This document shows positions 36,701 through 49,700 of a DNA stretch of 64,000 nucleotides, piece by piece. Positions within the stretch are counted from its first letter, which is position 1, and each line of letters starts with the position of its first letter. This stretch comes from Lethocerus indicus (Eukaryota > Arthropoda > Insecta > Hemiptera > Belostomatidae): NCBI GenBank assembly GCA_019843655.1, contig JACDQD010000006.1, positions 7,494,034 to 7,558,033 on the forward strand. Direction: 5' to 3'. The position numbers were made by a program, and so were the translations under genes. The notes below the pieces were generated by a model that worked only from the letters and a program-made list of their open reading frames with translations, did no database searches and was not told where the DNA came from.

Positions 36701-39700
36701 AAATCCCTGATGTGTATGCGCTGCCCGAATGTAAACTCGTCCACCTTGATAACGCCCCCTAACGTCCGCTTGTAAAGCGATATGTAAATGACTTGAAGTT
36801 CTGTGGCCTCACTAAGGGAGCAACCGGTTTATTTATCTTCCCGTAGGCCCTTTGCGCCATGAGCGTATAATGGAGGCGTCTTTTGGACTAGGCCTTAGGC
36901 GTGCATTCATCGTCCCTACCTGTGCACGTAGTAAAGTATAGTTTGCACTAAATCAAGCTCGATCACACGGAATGATCGAGCGATTTCCTTGTGCATTGGC
37001 GGAGCAGTTAAACTTAAAATTAAAGACTATAGGGGTATAAAGAGAACGAACCCATCAAGAATTTATTGCGAAAACGAGTGGTGGCAAACGGGGCACAGCG
37101 ACATTGACTAATGAACATCGAAGAAAAGGATAGACGCGGTAGATTGCCTTCCGGAAAACCGATGTCCGATTTAAAAACCCGTGTAGGGTTGTGTATCTTT
37201 TATATCGGAATAGTATTTGGGTCGGGAGAGCTCGGGGACCCCCAAGAAAAACGTGAAACAGCTCACTTCCTGGAGCTTCGGACGAAGGTACGGAATAGTA
37301 CCACTCGAAAAGAATGGGTGCCCTTGGTCACAGGCAAGTTAGATTATAAATTGCTTGAACATAGAGTGTTAAGCATGTGTTTTGCTCGTGAATCATTTTC
37401 CCATGTAAAATCATAATATAGGGAACGGTTGTTAGCCATTGTTAAATTGCGGCCGTAGCAATAATTAGTTTCGCTATTTGTCACAGAATATGTTTCGTTA
37501 TTTTAGTTTAATTGTTAGACGATTGTTTTAATGCATGGCAAGGTTTGGAAGTAAGTTGTTTATTCAACTTCTCCTAGGCTTTGTCATCGCTTTGTGCCGG
37601 GACCTCTTTTGCACTCCCGTCTCTCTATGTGGGTACTGCTTGTTATATGTTTTTGTTTTAGAATTGTTTCTATTCACACTTGTTTGCTTTGTCACAATAT
37701 TCGTGTTCTATTACATTTAAAATGATAAAATTGGAGGAGAGAAAACGAAAAAACAATTCGTTTCGATTAAATTAAGGAATTATATAAAATCCAAGCTAGT
37801 AACGGATAATTAAATATACGAGATTATTCTTTCTCTGTTTTTAGTATCTTTTCGTTTTGAAAATGCTTACATTTATTCATTTCTTAGACAATTTTTTTTG
37901 CGTTTTAATTGGAATTAATCCTCACTCTTGTGACCCTCATTCTCCACTGGCTCCTCTGCAGTACTGGGTTCGGCTTCTCAGAATCATAAGTCAGTAAATT
38001 AATGAAACATTAATAATGCATGTCGGTATCCGTTTTCTAAACTGTCTCAGAAACGGAATGCTACAGTCGATGGTTAGAAGCCGAAAGCGGTCTAGGACGG
38101 AGCCCTTCCTTCTTTTTTGATAAGGCTGAGAATGAGGATGCGTTATATATCCGGCATATATAAAGGAAACGATCCGCCTAATTCAGGACAGCCGGGGCGG
38201 GAGATGGTTAATCGTAGATAAAGTGACATTATTTCATATTTTTCACGAGCTTATGTCTCCTGTAAATTTGCGGGTGGAGACTGAATATAAAGAAAACGAC
38301 GGTATTCCAAACTGATGTTAATCCAATCACCTGCTGTATGGTAGCGCTGTTCCTGCTGTCGTCGCGGTCTGCCGGTGGTCCGACAGCGGCCCACAGCCGG
38401 CGGCCCATCAGGGAGTAGGCGGCAAGAACGACCAGCCCCGGGCCCAGGTAAACCACCAGGAAGCAGACCACACCTGAAACACCACACCTTGTCAGGTACA
38501 ACGCATCCTTTCCCATATTACACATCCGCCTTCTTCCTACTTACCTTGATCCAATTTAAACCATGCGGGCTTAATCCGATAGTTTCGAATTATCTAAAAG
38601 AACTTACTACGAACTGAACCTTGTTAGATATTATATAAATTACATAATACATTTTACATCTCCTATTAACTACGATGATATTTGTATAATGCATCTCCCC
38701 ATACTTGGCTATTTCTGTAATACATAAGCTTTAATTATATTGGTTCTATGAATACTACATTTCTTAATGTCTTCCTAGGAATTCAGGATACGTAGTGACA
38801 ATTTATGGCATTTGTCGATTCAAATTGCAGCTGGAGGAAAGCATTCTCAATTATATATCACAATATTTCATTTATTTTAATGGTTCAATCTTTGAATCAA
38901 GATTGCTCTGTAAAGTAGAGAATAGAAGGTTTTACAGAGGTCCGTGTCGAGAATGGTAGTTTCAGTATTATACGTTTCAAATGACCAATGAAAAAGTCCC
39001 GTAAGCATTTATCTGGAATAAGATTGATATAGCCGGCTTGGAACAATGATAACTATTTTATCAATACTCGTATCAAGTAGTAAGGAAACGATCATTTATT
39101 TTACCTGCCTATTCTTTAAATCAATGTTTCAAAATTCTCCTATAAAGTAGAGAACAGAAGCTTTTTTCAGAGATCCGCGTAATAAATTTTTCTATATCCT
39201 GTCTCTTTCGATCTCTCTAAACGATCTCTTTCGTGCCAAATTTGCAGTCAGTTCACGAGAACGAATCTATATTTTCTGTTGACTGTCTCGTTAGCCGCCG
39301 GTATTAATAAAATATTTAATATTATAATGTTACTCCGTGTTGATATGATGTTGAACCAGTCAGTTGACAGTCAGTGCTTTTCAGGTCAGCGATTAATTGC
39401 TATTGCCGGCAATACGCGCTCAGTTGTCAACACGTTTGATCAGCCTAGCGATTACCTAGGCCCGACACATGGAGCAAAATGGAAATTACTCGATATGTCC
39501 TCACCGGCAGACATACCCATAAAATATATATGGCAGTCATAATTACTTCCAAATAGCACTTCGTGCTGAACCGCCAATATACTTATTATACTTATTACCA
39601 CCATAATGCCAGAAACAAATAATTAACTCCCGAGACACTCTTATGCGACTCTTTCTCGGTTATTTGCCTAAAAGAAATGTTAAACGGATAATAGACATGC

Positions 39701-42700
39701 GAAACATGAAACAATGCAAACGAGGACCCTACTTAACGACTAAAAGGGGGAGGAAAAATCCAGTTTATTATCAGTGAATAAAGAATTGGTGGTTCACGGT
39801 GAAAAAACTGCCTAATTTCCTACGTATCAAAGGTAAGATTAAAGACTGCATCAAAGAAAGGGCACTTTTCTTATTCATCAAAGGGGGCACAAGTCGGGTT
39901 ATAAACATAAATAGGACATTTTTCATTTTTCTAAAGCAAAGGTACCTGCACCCCGTGTAAAAAGCTAAAGAGTCTTTGGCCTCCCTTCTCGGTTTTTTTC
40001 TATTTGGGGGATTAAAGGTAGGATAAATAAGCGGGAACTCGAGTAATTTTCAAGATATTAAAACGGCGTTTTAGGAAGAGCCGCTCCACAGCCCGAAAGT
40101 TAATAAAAGCAAATTTAGTCGGGACGGAATTCGCGGAATATATTTACTAGGTATTAACTGAGATGGGGAAATATTCGCCACCCGGTAGCAACAAATTTAT
40201 AAAATTCAAATGCTCGACAACATTTATTAAATATTATACTCATAACGAAGGAGCTCAAGTATAAGCGTGAATAAAGCACGGTGTACATTTAAGGCTAGAT
40301 ACGGGATATACCTACGGCCTTGACCTTTTCTTATGATCAAGTTGATAAAATAACATATTACTCTCCCTTATGACGAGAAAACATCAAACGAGTGTAGTGA
40401 AACGTCTGTCTAGTTCATGGCTTTTAATGCAGCAATTATATACAGTCAAATTTTTCCTCTTCGAAACTCGGAAAACTGGCAGCGAGAGATCCCTTTTGAA
40501 AAGGAAAATACGATAAAAAATACCGAACTGATAGCTGTCCCTATTATTCCGCCGGAGACCTTTTAAGTGGGATCCGGTAGTGTTTGTCTTCGGCGTTGCC
40601 GCCTGTCTGGTTTGGGGAACGTCAACGGAGATAATGAATGGTCGGCTCCAGAACCGGGAGTACGAGTGACGCTTTTGTCCCCTTGAAAATTGTCGGCCTC
40701 CCTCTTTGTCGGCCACCGAGTGGATGCCTCGCCGGAGAATTTTTTTTCACAGATCAGATTAAAACGCGGCCCCCCGAGTTATGTTTCCGAAGCGGGGGCC
40801 GAACGAAAATCGCCGGATAACGGATTTTCCGACATTATAAAGTGATCGCTTCGCGGAGAGAACAAAGTGGCGGAAACGCGGCTTTAATCCAATCGCGTTT
40901 TAATCAATTTAGAATATATTCCTACATTCCAATGCTAGGAAAACAAAACGTACTACGCCCTGTGCCCAGTATTCCTTTGCACTTTAAAGCAATCATAATC
41001 GGTTTGCTCATTGTGGAACTAGTTTTGTTTGGTACTTGTGTTGCGGGATATTTTCGAAGTGTGAATTCAGGCGGCACGTTATAAATAATATTCTACAGAA
41101 TAGATCCGGAATAACGAGTTAACCAAATGCTTAACACTAGCTCTTCACGTGTGAGACGAATAGATCGTTCATTTGTGTCAAGGATTAATCCCTAAGCTAA
41201 TAATGTTCTTGTTCGATGAATAATTTTCAAATATTTTATGCGTTACTTATTAATAGGCTTGTGTTTCAAAAGTAATGAGTCTGGTTTTAACTGTGAACTG
41301 TTTATCTTTGTTTCCTTATTCCACCTTTATTTATAGTATTTAACGCAATAGGCTGATTAATGGCTTGTTAATCGTTCACTTAGTGTTACATTATTTATTA
41401 TTTAGAAATACACATATTTAAATATGTTATTGCGATAGGAATGTTCAGCATTTCCTCATTAAATCGTTCATTTGAAAGTTCGAGTCAATGGGACTCGAGT
41501 TATCGACTGAACACGATATTGAAGTGCCCATTGAGAATGGGCAAGTGTGCGTGATAAAAAGGGGCCGCCGAGTGTTAAGCATTAATGGTCTGAGAAAACT
41601 GACCGTAGACGTGTTTGGCGTGGACCTGAGCGGTCGTGTTGCCCCAGTCTTCGATGCACCAGGCTAGCTGGTGCCTGGCCACCGCCTCCCGCATCTTCAA
41701 ATCCTCCGTGCCGTCCGCCAAATCGACCAGCTCCATCTTCCTCACCCAGAGCAGCGGCCCGAAGATCACGAGGGGAACGATCCAAAGAGCGAGCACCACC
41801 TGAAAAATTATCGCCCGGCTCTCAATTTCAATACACATTTACTCCTTTTAATTTAAACCCTAATTTAAGACAACATAATACAATAGATACGAATTACTAA
41901 TACAACTATAAATTCTCAGGAAATTCGAGAAAATTCGTTTTTAACGGTGTGATAATAAAATTTTGGATAAATGATTAGAACAAGAGTTTTAAGAATACAC
42001 AACATAAGAAGTCTAATACTGATAAAACCTTGTGAAGCCTATAGCGAAATGAAAAGGGTTTGAATGCAACGAAGTGAACATGAGATATCTAACTTCCGTT
42101 CGCCAATCGGATTTTCACTAACAATTATAGTGCTTCTCCGATGATATATGTGATGATTAAGTTATAATGCGATTATTACTGATGGTACCGACAGCCGCTG
42201 ACATTCTTCAGAGGTGAAAGAGATCATGAACGATTGTTGCTGTACTATTACATTACATTATACAAATATAAAATAATATATAATACGATTATAGTCGTAT
42301 CTGTACACTCATATTTTCGTTAAGTATTAAATTGTCAATAACAGGTTGCAAAATTAAAATAGAAAATCGTAAGTAACTGGAACGTATGAATAATCATGAG
42401 CTAAAGGTAACGTCATATGGAAACGGCTGCGGGAAGTAAATATAATGGGGCTTGTGAAAAGGATACGAATCAAATAGGTGCAAAAAAAATTGTTGGCTGA
42501 GGAAGAGTGTGTTGACATAAGTGAATGAGAAATATGATATCCCAGATACGGCCGCACTCGTTTGTTCCTTCAGAAGAGAAAATGAGGAAAACCAAGTACG
42601 AGGTAGACAGGACCTCCCATATGGATGATAAACCCTTCATCCGTATTCAAAATTTGTTGAACAAGATTCAAGTGAAATTGTTACTGCTTTCAGTTCCATA

Positions 42701-45700
42701 CAATAATTGTTACATATTTATAAATATATTGATATCATATTTTGATAGGAATACGGTCATCCGTGTAGGTTGGATATTATATTATAATTTGCCTTTTGAA
42801 CATTCGAATTAATTTTTAATGACAAACCTATTTTCCTAGTACTATTAATTGAACAGTTAATGACAATTTTAAGTGTATTGTGCTATTACCGTTGCCTTAA
42901 AAACTCCCTAAATGTCCATTATCATATACTTATATTATCCTATGTTTAATAATTATATTTGTTTTCCACGATATTGTAATTTGTTTTAAACTAAAAAAAA
43001 TATCTGAAAAAAGAATAAAAAGTAAATATTCCTTTTTCTTCCATTAGCATTAGCATCTATTAGCAACGATAATTTTTTCCAGTAAAAGTATTTTAAAAAA
43101 TTGTCGAGGAAAATTCTCATTTAATTAGTGGCCAATTTATTCAGTCCATTTACAAATTAGTTGAAATCCCCCAATTCGGGAAGTAAATCTGAAATATTTT
43201 GACAGACTCGTTCCACGAGGGAGTAAGGAGTGAGTTCCTGTCCGATTCTTAGTGGTCTAGTATTTATAATAGAGGTATATAAAATCGTTTTGTACAATAA
43301 TAATTAATTGCAAATTATATTTAAACGTCCTCAGCTTTAATAACTTTTTTTTCTATCCCTTTTTCAAAAGAATGGAAAAGTAATTGCAATATTGGTGGAA
43401 GAAGTGGGTACCGGTTGGGGGTTGACCTCTCCATTGGGAAATTCTAGATCCGCCCCTTATTTGCCCAAATGAGGGGACTGTCGCTCGGCAACAGCCGAAA
43501 CCTGTGGACGACCTTCAACAGTCCTAGGGACAATAATATCTTACACATTTGATATGTTGATCCCAAGAAAACGGTATGATCACTAGCATTAATCGATTCG
43601 CCAAACAATTATAATCCATATGAAATTATATACATATGAAAATCATAATGTTCAACGACCTACTGACAGGTCTAGCAAAATACCAGACCGAAAATCACAA
43701 GAACAAGATTACAGACTAGTAAGATCACCATCATACTAGTAAATTTACGATATTCAAATGAAATTTAAATCACATAAAATTAATCATAATAATAGCCGAA
43801 AGACCATGTTGGTATCCACTACCAGTATGCGGTGCTCTTCGTAGATTTAACAGGGATTTAACAGATTTAAAATTATCTGTGTCAGCAATAGTGACAGGAT
43901 GTTTTGTTCGGTAGCCAAAATTTATATATGTTTCACACTATGCTCTAGAGGCAAAATCAATTTAGCTCAGGACGAGGCAGGTAGATAGACACGCAGACTT
44001 CGCTACCACACTATAAAAAATAATTGAATAAAATCGATAGAATCGACATATCAACTCTTTCAGAATATCACCACTTTGCGATCAGAAATTCAATAAACTG
44101 TAGTTTATGGCCTAAAATATTTGATATCATAGGGTTAAATACTGCTCTACAGAATTATTTTTGGAGGCTTGTACTTAACCAATTGTTTATATAAGTTATT
44201 TTTAAGTGACAGTTTATAAGTGACTGTTTAATAAGTGATAAGGCCGTCGATACAAGGAGCTAGTATGCAATGATGATAAGTTGTAACATATTATATATCA
44301 AGGAGTTAAATTTCCCCTATAGTCCCGCAGGGCATGATTTATTCTATCGAAAATTTGAATTAATTACGAGCTTTCCAGTAACTCAAAACAGAAATTGCTA
44401 CTATGTAACTGATACATACATTTATAGAATATTTCGATGGAGTGAAAGAGAGACTGTGACAAGAGTGGCTGGGGGAATGAAACGGCCGTCCAGTCGAGAA
44501 TATATGCGTGACGCGTCCGCCTGAAAAAAATAGGCAGCACCGTTGGGATTTCGACATCGACGTTTCCCGGAGTCCAACAAGGCCGCCGCAAAAACGCTGC
44601 GGCCACTTTAGAAAAAAAAATGGAAAATAAAAATGTATAAACGGCAGTCCTTTTCCCGGCCACTCCGGCCGCGCCTTTTAAAGTGCCCTCGAAACTTACT
44701 TTAAACGCTCAATAAAAAACAATTCCCACTTTCGGCGAGTTCTCTCAAACCACTCCCCCCTCCCCAATTCTCCTCCTACTGCATCCTCGGCCCGCTTTCT
44801 TCACCGCCTCCAAAGTTCTATTGGCTGTAATTTCGAATGGAAAAGTTCAATCGTCCCTTCTGCCCATCTTTCACTGTCGTCCCAGTCTTCAAGCCAGTAA
44901 ATGTATTTCTGTCCCATTTAGCAACGGTACTTGCGTTTTACGGCCTTACGATACAATTTATTTCCACTACCGGCCCAACTGTGATAAACCTGTTCTGCCA
45001 TTGATAAAAATGAATAGTCGATGAAGGTATTGACATTTTCAATAATCTTCACCTATCTAATCCTAAATTGAACCGGTTTCATTTTTGAGCCATCTTCTGT
45101 TACATTCCGTCCGCAATATAATTATGTAATTACGTTATACTGGTGCGTATGTATACAAATGACAGTTAGTTGAGGAAGGCCAGTGATCAGTCTTAGTAGG
45201 CAATCTGTGGACCATATATGTAAAAATTTGAATATTTATACTGTCTTGGAAACAAAAGTTCTGGATAAGACTTGGCTTCGAGTGGCCCTGATTGATGTAG
45301 ACCGTCCAAACGGGTCCAGGATGTTTGCAATTTTTTGTCCCTTCGCAAAATTTTGACGTGGGCAACGAGCTACCGGATTTGTTTCATTCTTTAACATTGA
45401 AAAGGGGAAATAGAACGGAACTATTAGTCGGAACGTATCTCCCTTATCCCCGTGCGGAAGATAAGGAAGAAAAGATGTAATTTCCAAATAAGAATGTAAT
45501 TCCAAATACGGTATATTTAAAATAAGTTTTTTTACTTGGTTTTTGAAAATTTTCCCGCTATAAAAATACTCTGAAATGGACCGTCTCAAATTTATAATTC
45601 TATGATATCAATTTATATTCGTTGCTACAGTCCAATCAAAACGGCTGTCACTTCTTTAACTGGTCGAAGTTATATATTTTACAACGAAAAATATGAATTA

Positions 45701-46684
45701 GAAAGAGATTGTTTAGGACTCATTTGTTTTTGTTCACCGGTGAAAATTAATTGAAACCGAGGAGTGTCGGGGATATTGCTCTTAAGGGGAAACGTTAATT
45801 CGGGGATTTTCTTATCCTTTAGTAACAAACAGTTTAAAATTCAAGAAAGGGCTTTGTGCCGGGGCCTCGCCTCAAGTCCGGGAGGGGGTTCCTTTTGTTA
45901 AAAAACTCATTTCTTTGTTAATTACTTCTAGGCACCGTTTTCCAATCAAAGAACCGGGGCCCCGAGGTAAATTCCGGTGAAGAATCAGGAGGAAGTCGGG
46001 GGCGGGGAGGTAGGGTTAGGCGGTGGCCGACAACTGTTTCAATAGGCGGCCGTTTCAGGAAACGCACAAAGCCCACGACGGCAAACAGAACGTCCCCTGC
46101 CCCCGTCCCTGATACGACGGGGGCTCATTTCAGGACCAAACTCGGACGCTAATTCGGACAGTTTTACGCCCACCCGTTGGCCGCTGTTTAGCCGAGCGTG
46201 GTCCCTGGATATCCACGCCGACACTGGCCAAACCGCTGAAATAATAGCCAAGCATTATAAATCACAACTTTGCAGGACCCCGGTTGACGCACAATAGTTG
46301 CGATAAACGCCTTAAACAAAAATCGCTCCCAATGCAATGCCAAAGTTAATATATAATTTCTACCTTGAACAATACTAGTCGATAAGTGAGATTGGTGGAT
46401 GCAATTTAAAAATATATTCTTCGGGACGTAACAGAGAGGTATTGGCATGGGAGAACGCGAAGAAAACGACTGTTACAAGAGGAAAACCAGTCGCAATAGG
46501 AAAATGGAAACCGCGAAAACCGGTGGTGAATCTGCTTTAGTATATGGAACGAGACGTCTTGTTATGAGCAGATTGTTAAAGAAAGAAGGTGTGGGGCTTT
46601 TTTGATGTCGCCGAGATGTACCTTTCTAATTTAATACTGCCTTAGGCGTTAGGGGGCAGAGCCCCCTAATACACATATCCACGC

Positions 46685-46748
<64 letters not shown>

Positions 46749-49700
46749 TTGTAACATTTGTATATTAAATCGTCATTTAATTTTAAGTACTGACTTCTCC
46801 ATTAGTTTAAGAAGTTATATGCAACAACAATAATCAAAATGAATTGATTTTTCCAAAAATTAGTTCGGGTCAATATTGGCCATTAAAAAAAGAAAATGTT
46901 AAGATTGAAAATATTCTGAAATTGATTTTGAGTCACCCAGAATAATCGCCTAAAATAAACACGCGGACTAATGATGTAAGCGAGTGAATTTGAGCACTAG
47001 AAGATAATTCATTAGTCCCTAGCGTAACATTATATTCTCTACCGTACATTAGGCGGAATGATATTAATACGAAATTGATATCAACGGTAACGCTATATTA
47101 ATGGTATTATATATTAATTAGGAATTGGCCTAGGACGATAACCCGCCCTTAGAACATAACCCTCAAGGTGCAGGAATGCGCCCCATTGAAATACAATATG
47201 AACAAATCAAATACAAATTGATTAATTATGTAGTTCAAAATCCCACATTCTTTTGTGTCTAGATATTCGTAAATCCATATTGTGATGAATCAGTGTTCCT
47301 TCTTCCGATTCTTCTTTAACTTCCTAACCGGTTTGAATTATCTGAAGGATATTGAACTCAATCCAAAATCAATGTATCAAGATTAAGGTGCTGGAAATAT
47401 TGAAGTACAATAATATTACAATTCATTATACTATATTATAGTATAGTATAATATTATATTATAGAATTATTATATTATAATATATTGTGTTGTATTGTGT
47501 CAATTACAACCTGACCAATTTTGATCTTGTTAAAATTAGATAGAATAATGTACTTAAAACGAATAATTTATATATTTGTTATACAATATGTATTTTATTT
47601 TATTATAACTTATTATTTAAACATTATGATAAATTTGGCTATTTGTATGCAGTATCGTGTTTTAATCCGTACCTCTTGAGGATAAAGAACATAAGGAAAG
47701 TTAAAACCGCGAAAAAAATAATGGAACCGTAAAAGCATTTCCTACATCGTTTGACTGTAATCCCAAAGGGTACCATCCCTGGGAATCCCTCCACTTGAAG
47801 AAAATACAATTTACATTGGAAGAGATATAAAGAAGTATGGTTTTAGAATTGCACTCACTTACGTACTTTTTTTTATTGGGTTAAGAACTTAATAACGGTC
47901 ACGTAAGAAATGGGGTACGTAGTCTTAGAGCAATTATTAATTACTTCTGGTGACTTCTAATTAAATTATTTCTGGTAACTGCAGGATAGGAACTCGTTAG
48001 GTAAGATTCCTCTGTCACAATGGCTAATAGAATTTAAACATGCATGTTGGATGTCATATTCATTTATTGAAAATATATATCCCTCCACGATTTCCGTCTG
48101 GCTCTTCAACTTCAATAAAGTCTCATTTGAAAAATTAACCTTCTGATTGCGAAACCCTTTTTGGTTTCAAAATATGGAACAGTTTTCACATTCAGTACCA
48201 GAATCAATTATTAACTTAAAACTCTTTCAAGTTAACATAATATAACATTCATATAATATAATATTCGTGATATTTATTAAGGATTAAATAATAATATTTA
48301 TCAAACTCATTTTGCCCCTTGTGTTCGGTGAATAAATTGTCCCTCGGTTGAGAATAAACGAACCGACATGACAGAGACATTCGAGCGGTTCTTCCGGTTA
48401 ATGCAAACACCGGCGGAATACCCCGAAACCGCTAATGATGTACACAATTGTAGGGGGAGGATGAGGTGGAGAGAGAGACACCGACATATTTACATGTTCG
48501 TGTACAAAAGTACATTGTTAACTCTAGTCAATCGGCCACTATTATTGGACGGCGGTTAAAATCGATGAGGCACTCCCCCGACCCTCCCCAAACCCGGTTA
48601 GGCGGCGATTTACAAAAATTTGTCCGATTTGAATACGAATGAAAATCTGAAAAACCGAGTGAATAACGGTTGATTTGTCCTTCTGCCGGTGAGTTTAAAA
48701 TAAATCTACGTTATTTTTTATCTGCCTGCTGCTGCTTAAGTGCTGAAGATTAAAGTAGGGGGGTTGGCTCATTTTACAGGCGAGGGTCGCAAATTGTTTC
48801 ATTTATTCATAATCCAAGGGTCACTACATTACAGATTTCAATTTTGTTACTTTATTAAAAAAACTTATGAGTTGAAAACCTTGGGAGGATTAATTCGTTA
48901 TTAGAACGTGAACTGTACCGAAATAACTGGAAACAGTAGAACAGGGAAGAACCCAAACTCCATTTATCGGAAATGACCTGTGGAGTTACCAATTTAAATC
49001 AATTAGTGCACACCTATTCGTGCAAACATCCACAATTTGCGTAAGGAAAACACGAGGCATGATTTTCCACTAATATGTTTTCAGATTCATAGAACAGTAT
49101 TGGTTCAAATGTCGCCTATTTTGATTCAAAGCAATCAAGTGAGGACTACATTATTAAAGGCATTAGTTTATTGATTAGCGCTAGTTGATTTCAGCACCTG
49201 TCATCATGGTTGTGAGAATTGCATAAAGTGTAATTTAAAATAGTTACAATTTGTCCGGTTTTCCTGGACAAGGCTTGAATCCAGACGGAAACGCGCATGG
49301 GAATAGGGCCGCATTCAAAGAAAAAGCTATTAATGTGTAAACATATTGGATAAAGAACTGACCAGAAGCGTAGCCCGGCTGTTGAAAACGCGTCTGAAAG
49401 CCATCGAATGCTTTATGGCCAGGTAGCGGTCTATGCTCATCGCCATCAAAGTGAACACGCTGGCCCCAACAGAGACTCCTACAAAGGAAAATAAAATTAG
49501 CCTTATAGACCGGCGAATAGAAGAAAGGCGGGTGGCAAAATGTCAGGGGCACTAGGAATCTATATCAGCAGGGTAAATGGATTTTATATTCCAGCAAATG
49601 GTATAACTTTTTTAAATAAATAAGAAACACTATCGTCGCATAATATATTGTGCACACATTCGCATTTAGATTAAATTTAAAAATACGATGTACAACAATG

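Larger units (their letters stand above)
32896..38330 (-). other. Receptor intron 5
   Basis: The intron has GT-AG borders. It contains a Jockey-like reverse transcriptase fragment (35862-36005), a complete hairpin repeat unit (37966-38098), and an unexplained plus-strand open frame from ATG 37111 to 37416. Confidence 0.7.
41800..49362 (-). other. Receptor intron 3
   Basis: The intron has GT-AG borders. It contains a GC-rich hairpin (46649-46669) next to a (TA)n tract (46687-46743), and an AT-palindromic stretch near 47.42-47.49 kb. GC-rich patches at 44.5-44.8 and 45.85-46.2 kb have no recognisable genes. Confidence 0.7.

Noticed and set aside
38251..38487. Second minus-strand frame over receptor exon 5 (Gly/Pro/Arg-rich)
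   Set aside because: It is a shadow of the TM5 exon in another frame; the receptor frame has hydrophobic periodicity and matching splice phases.
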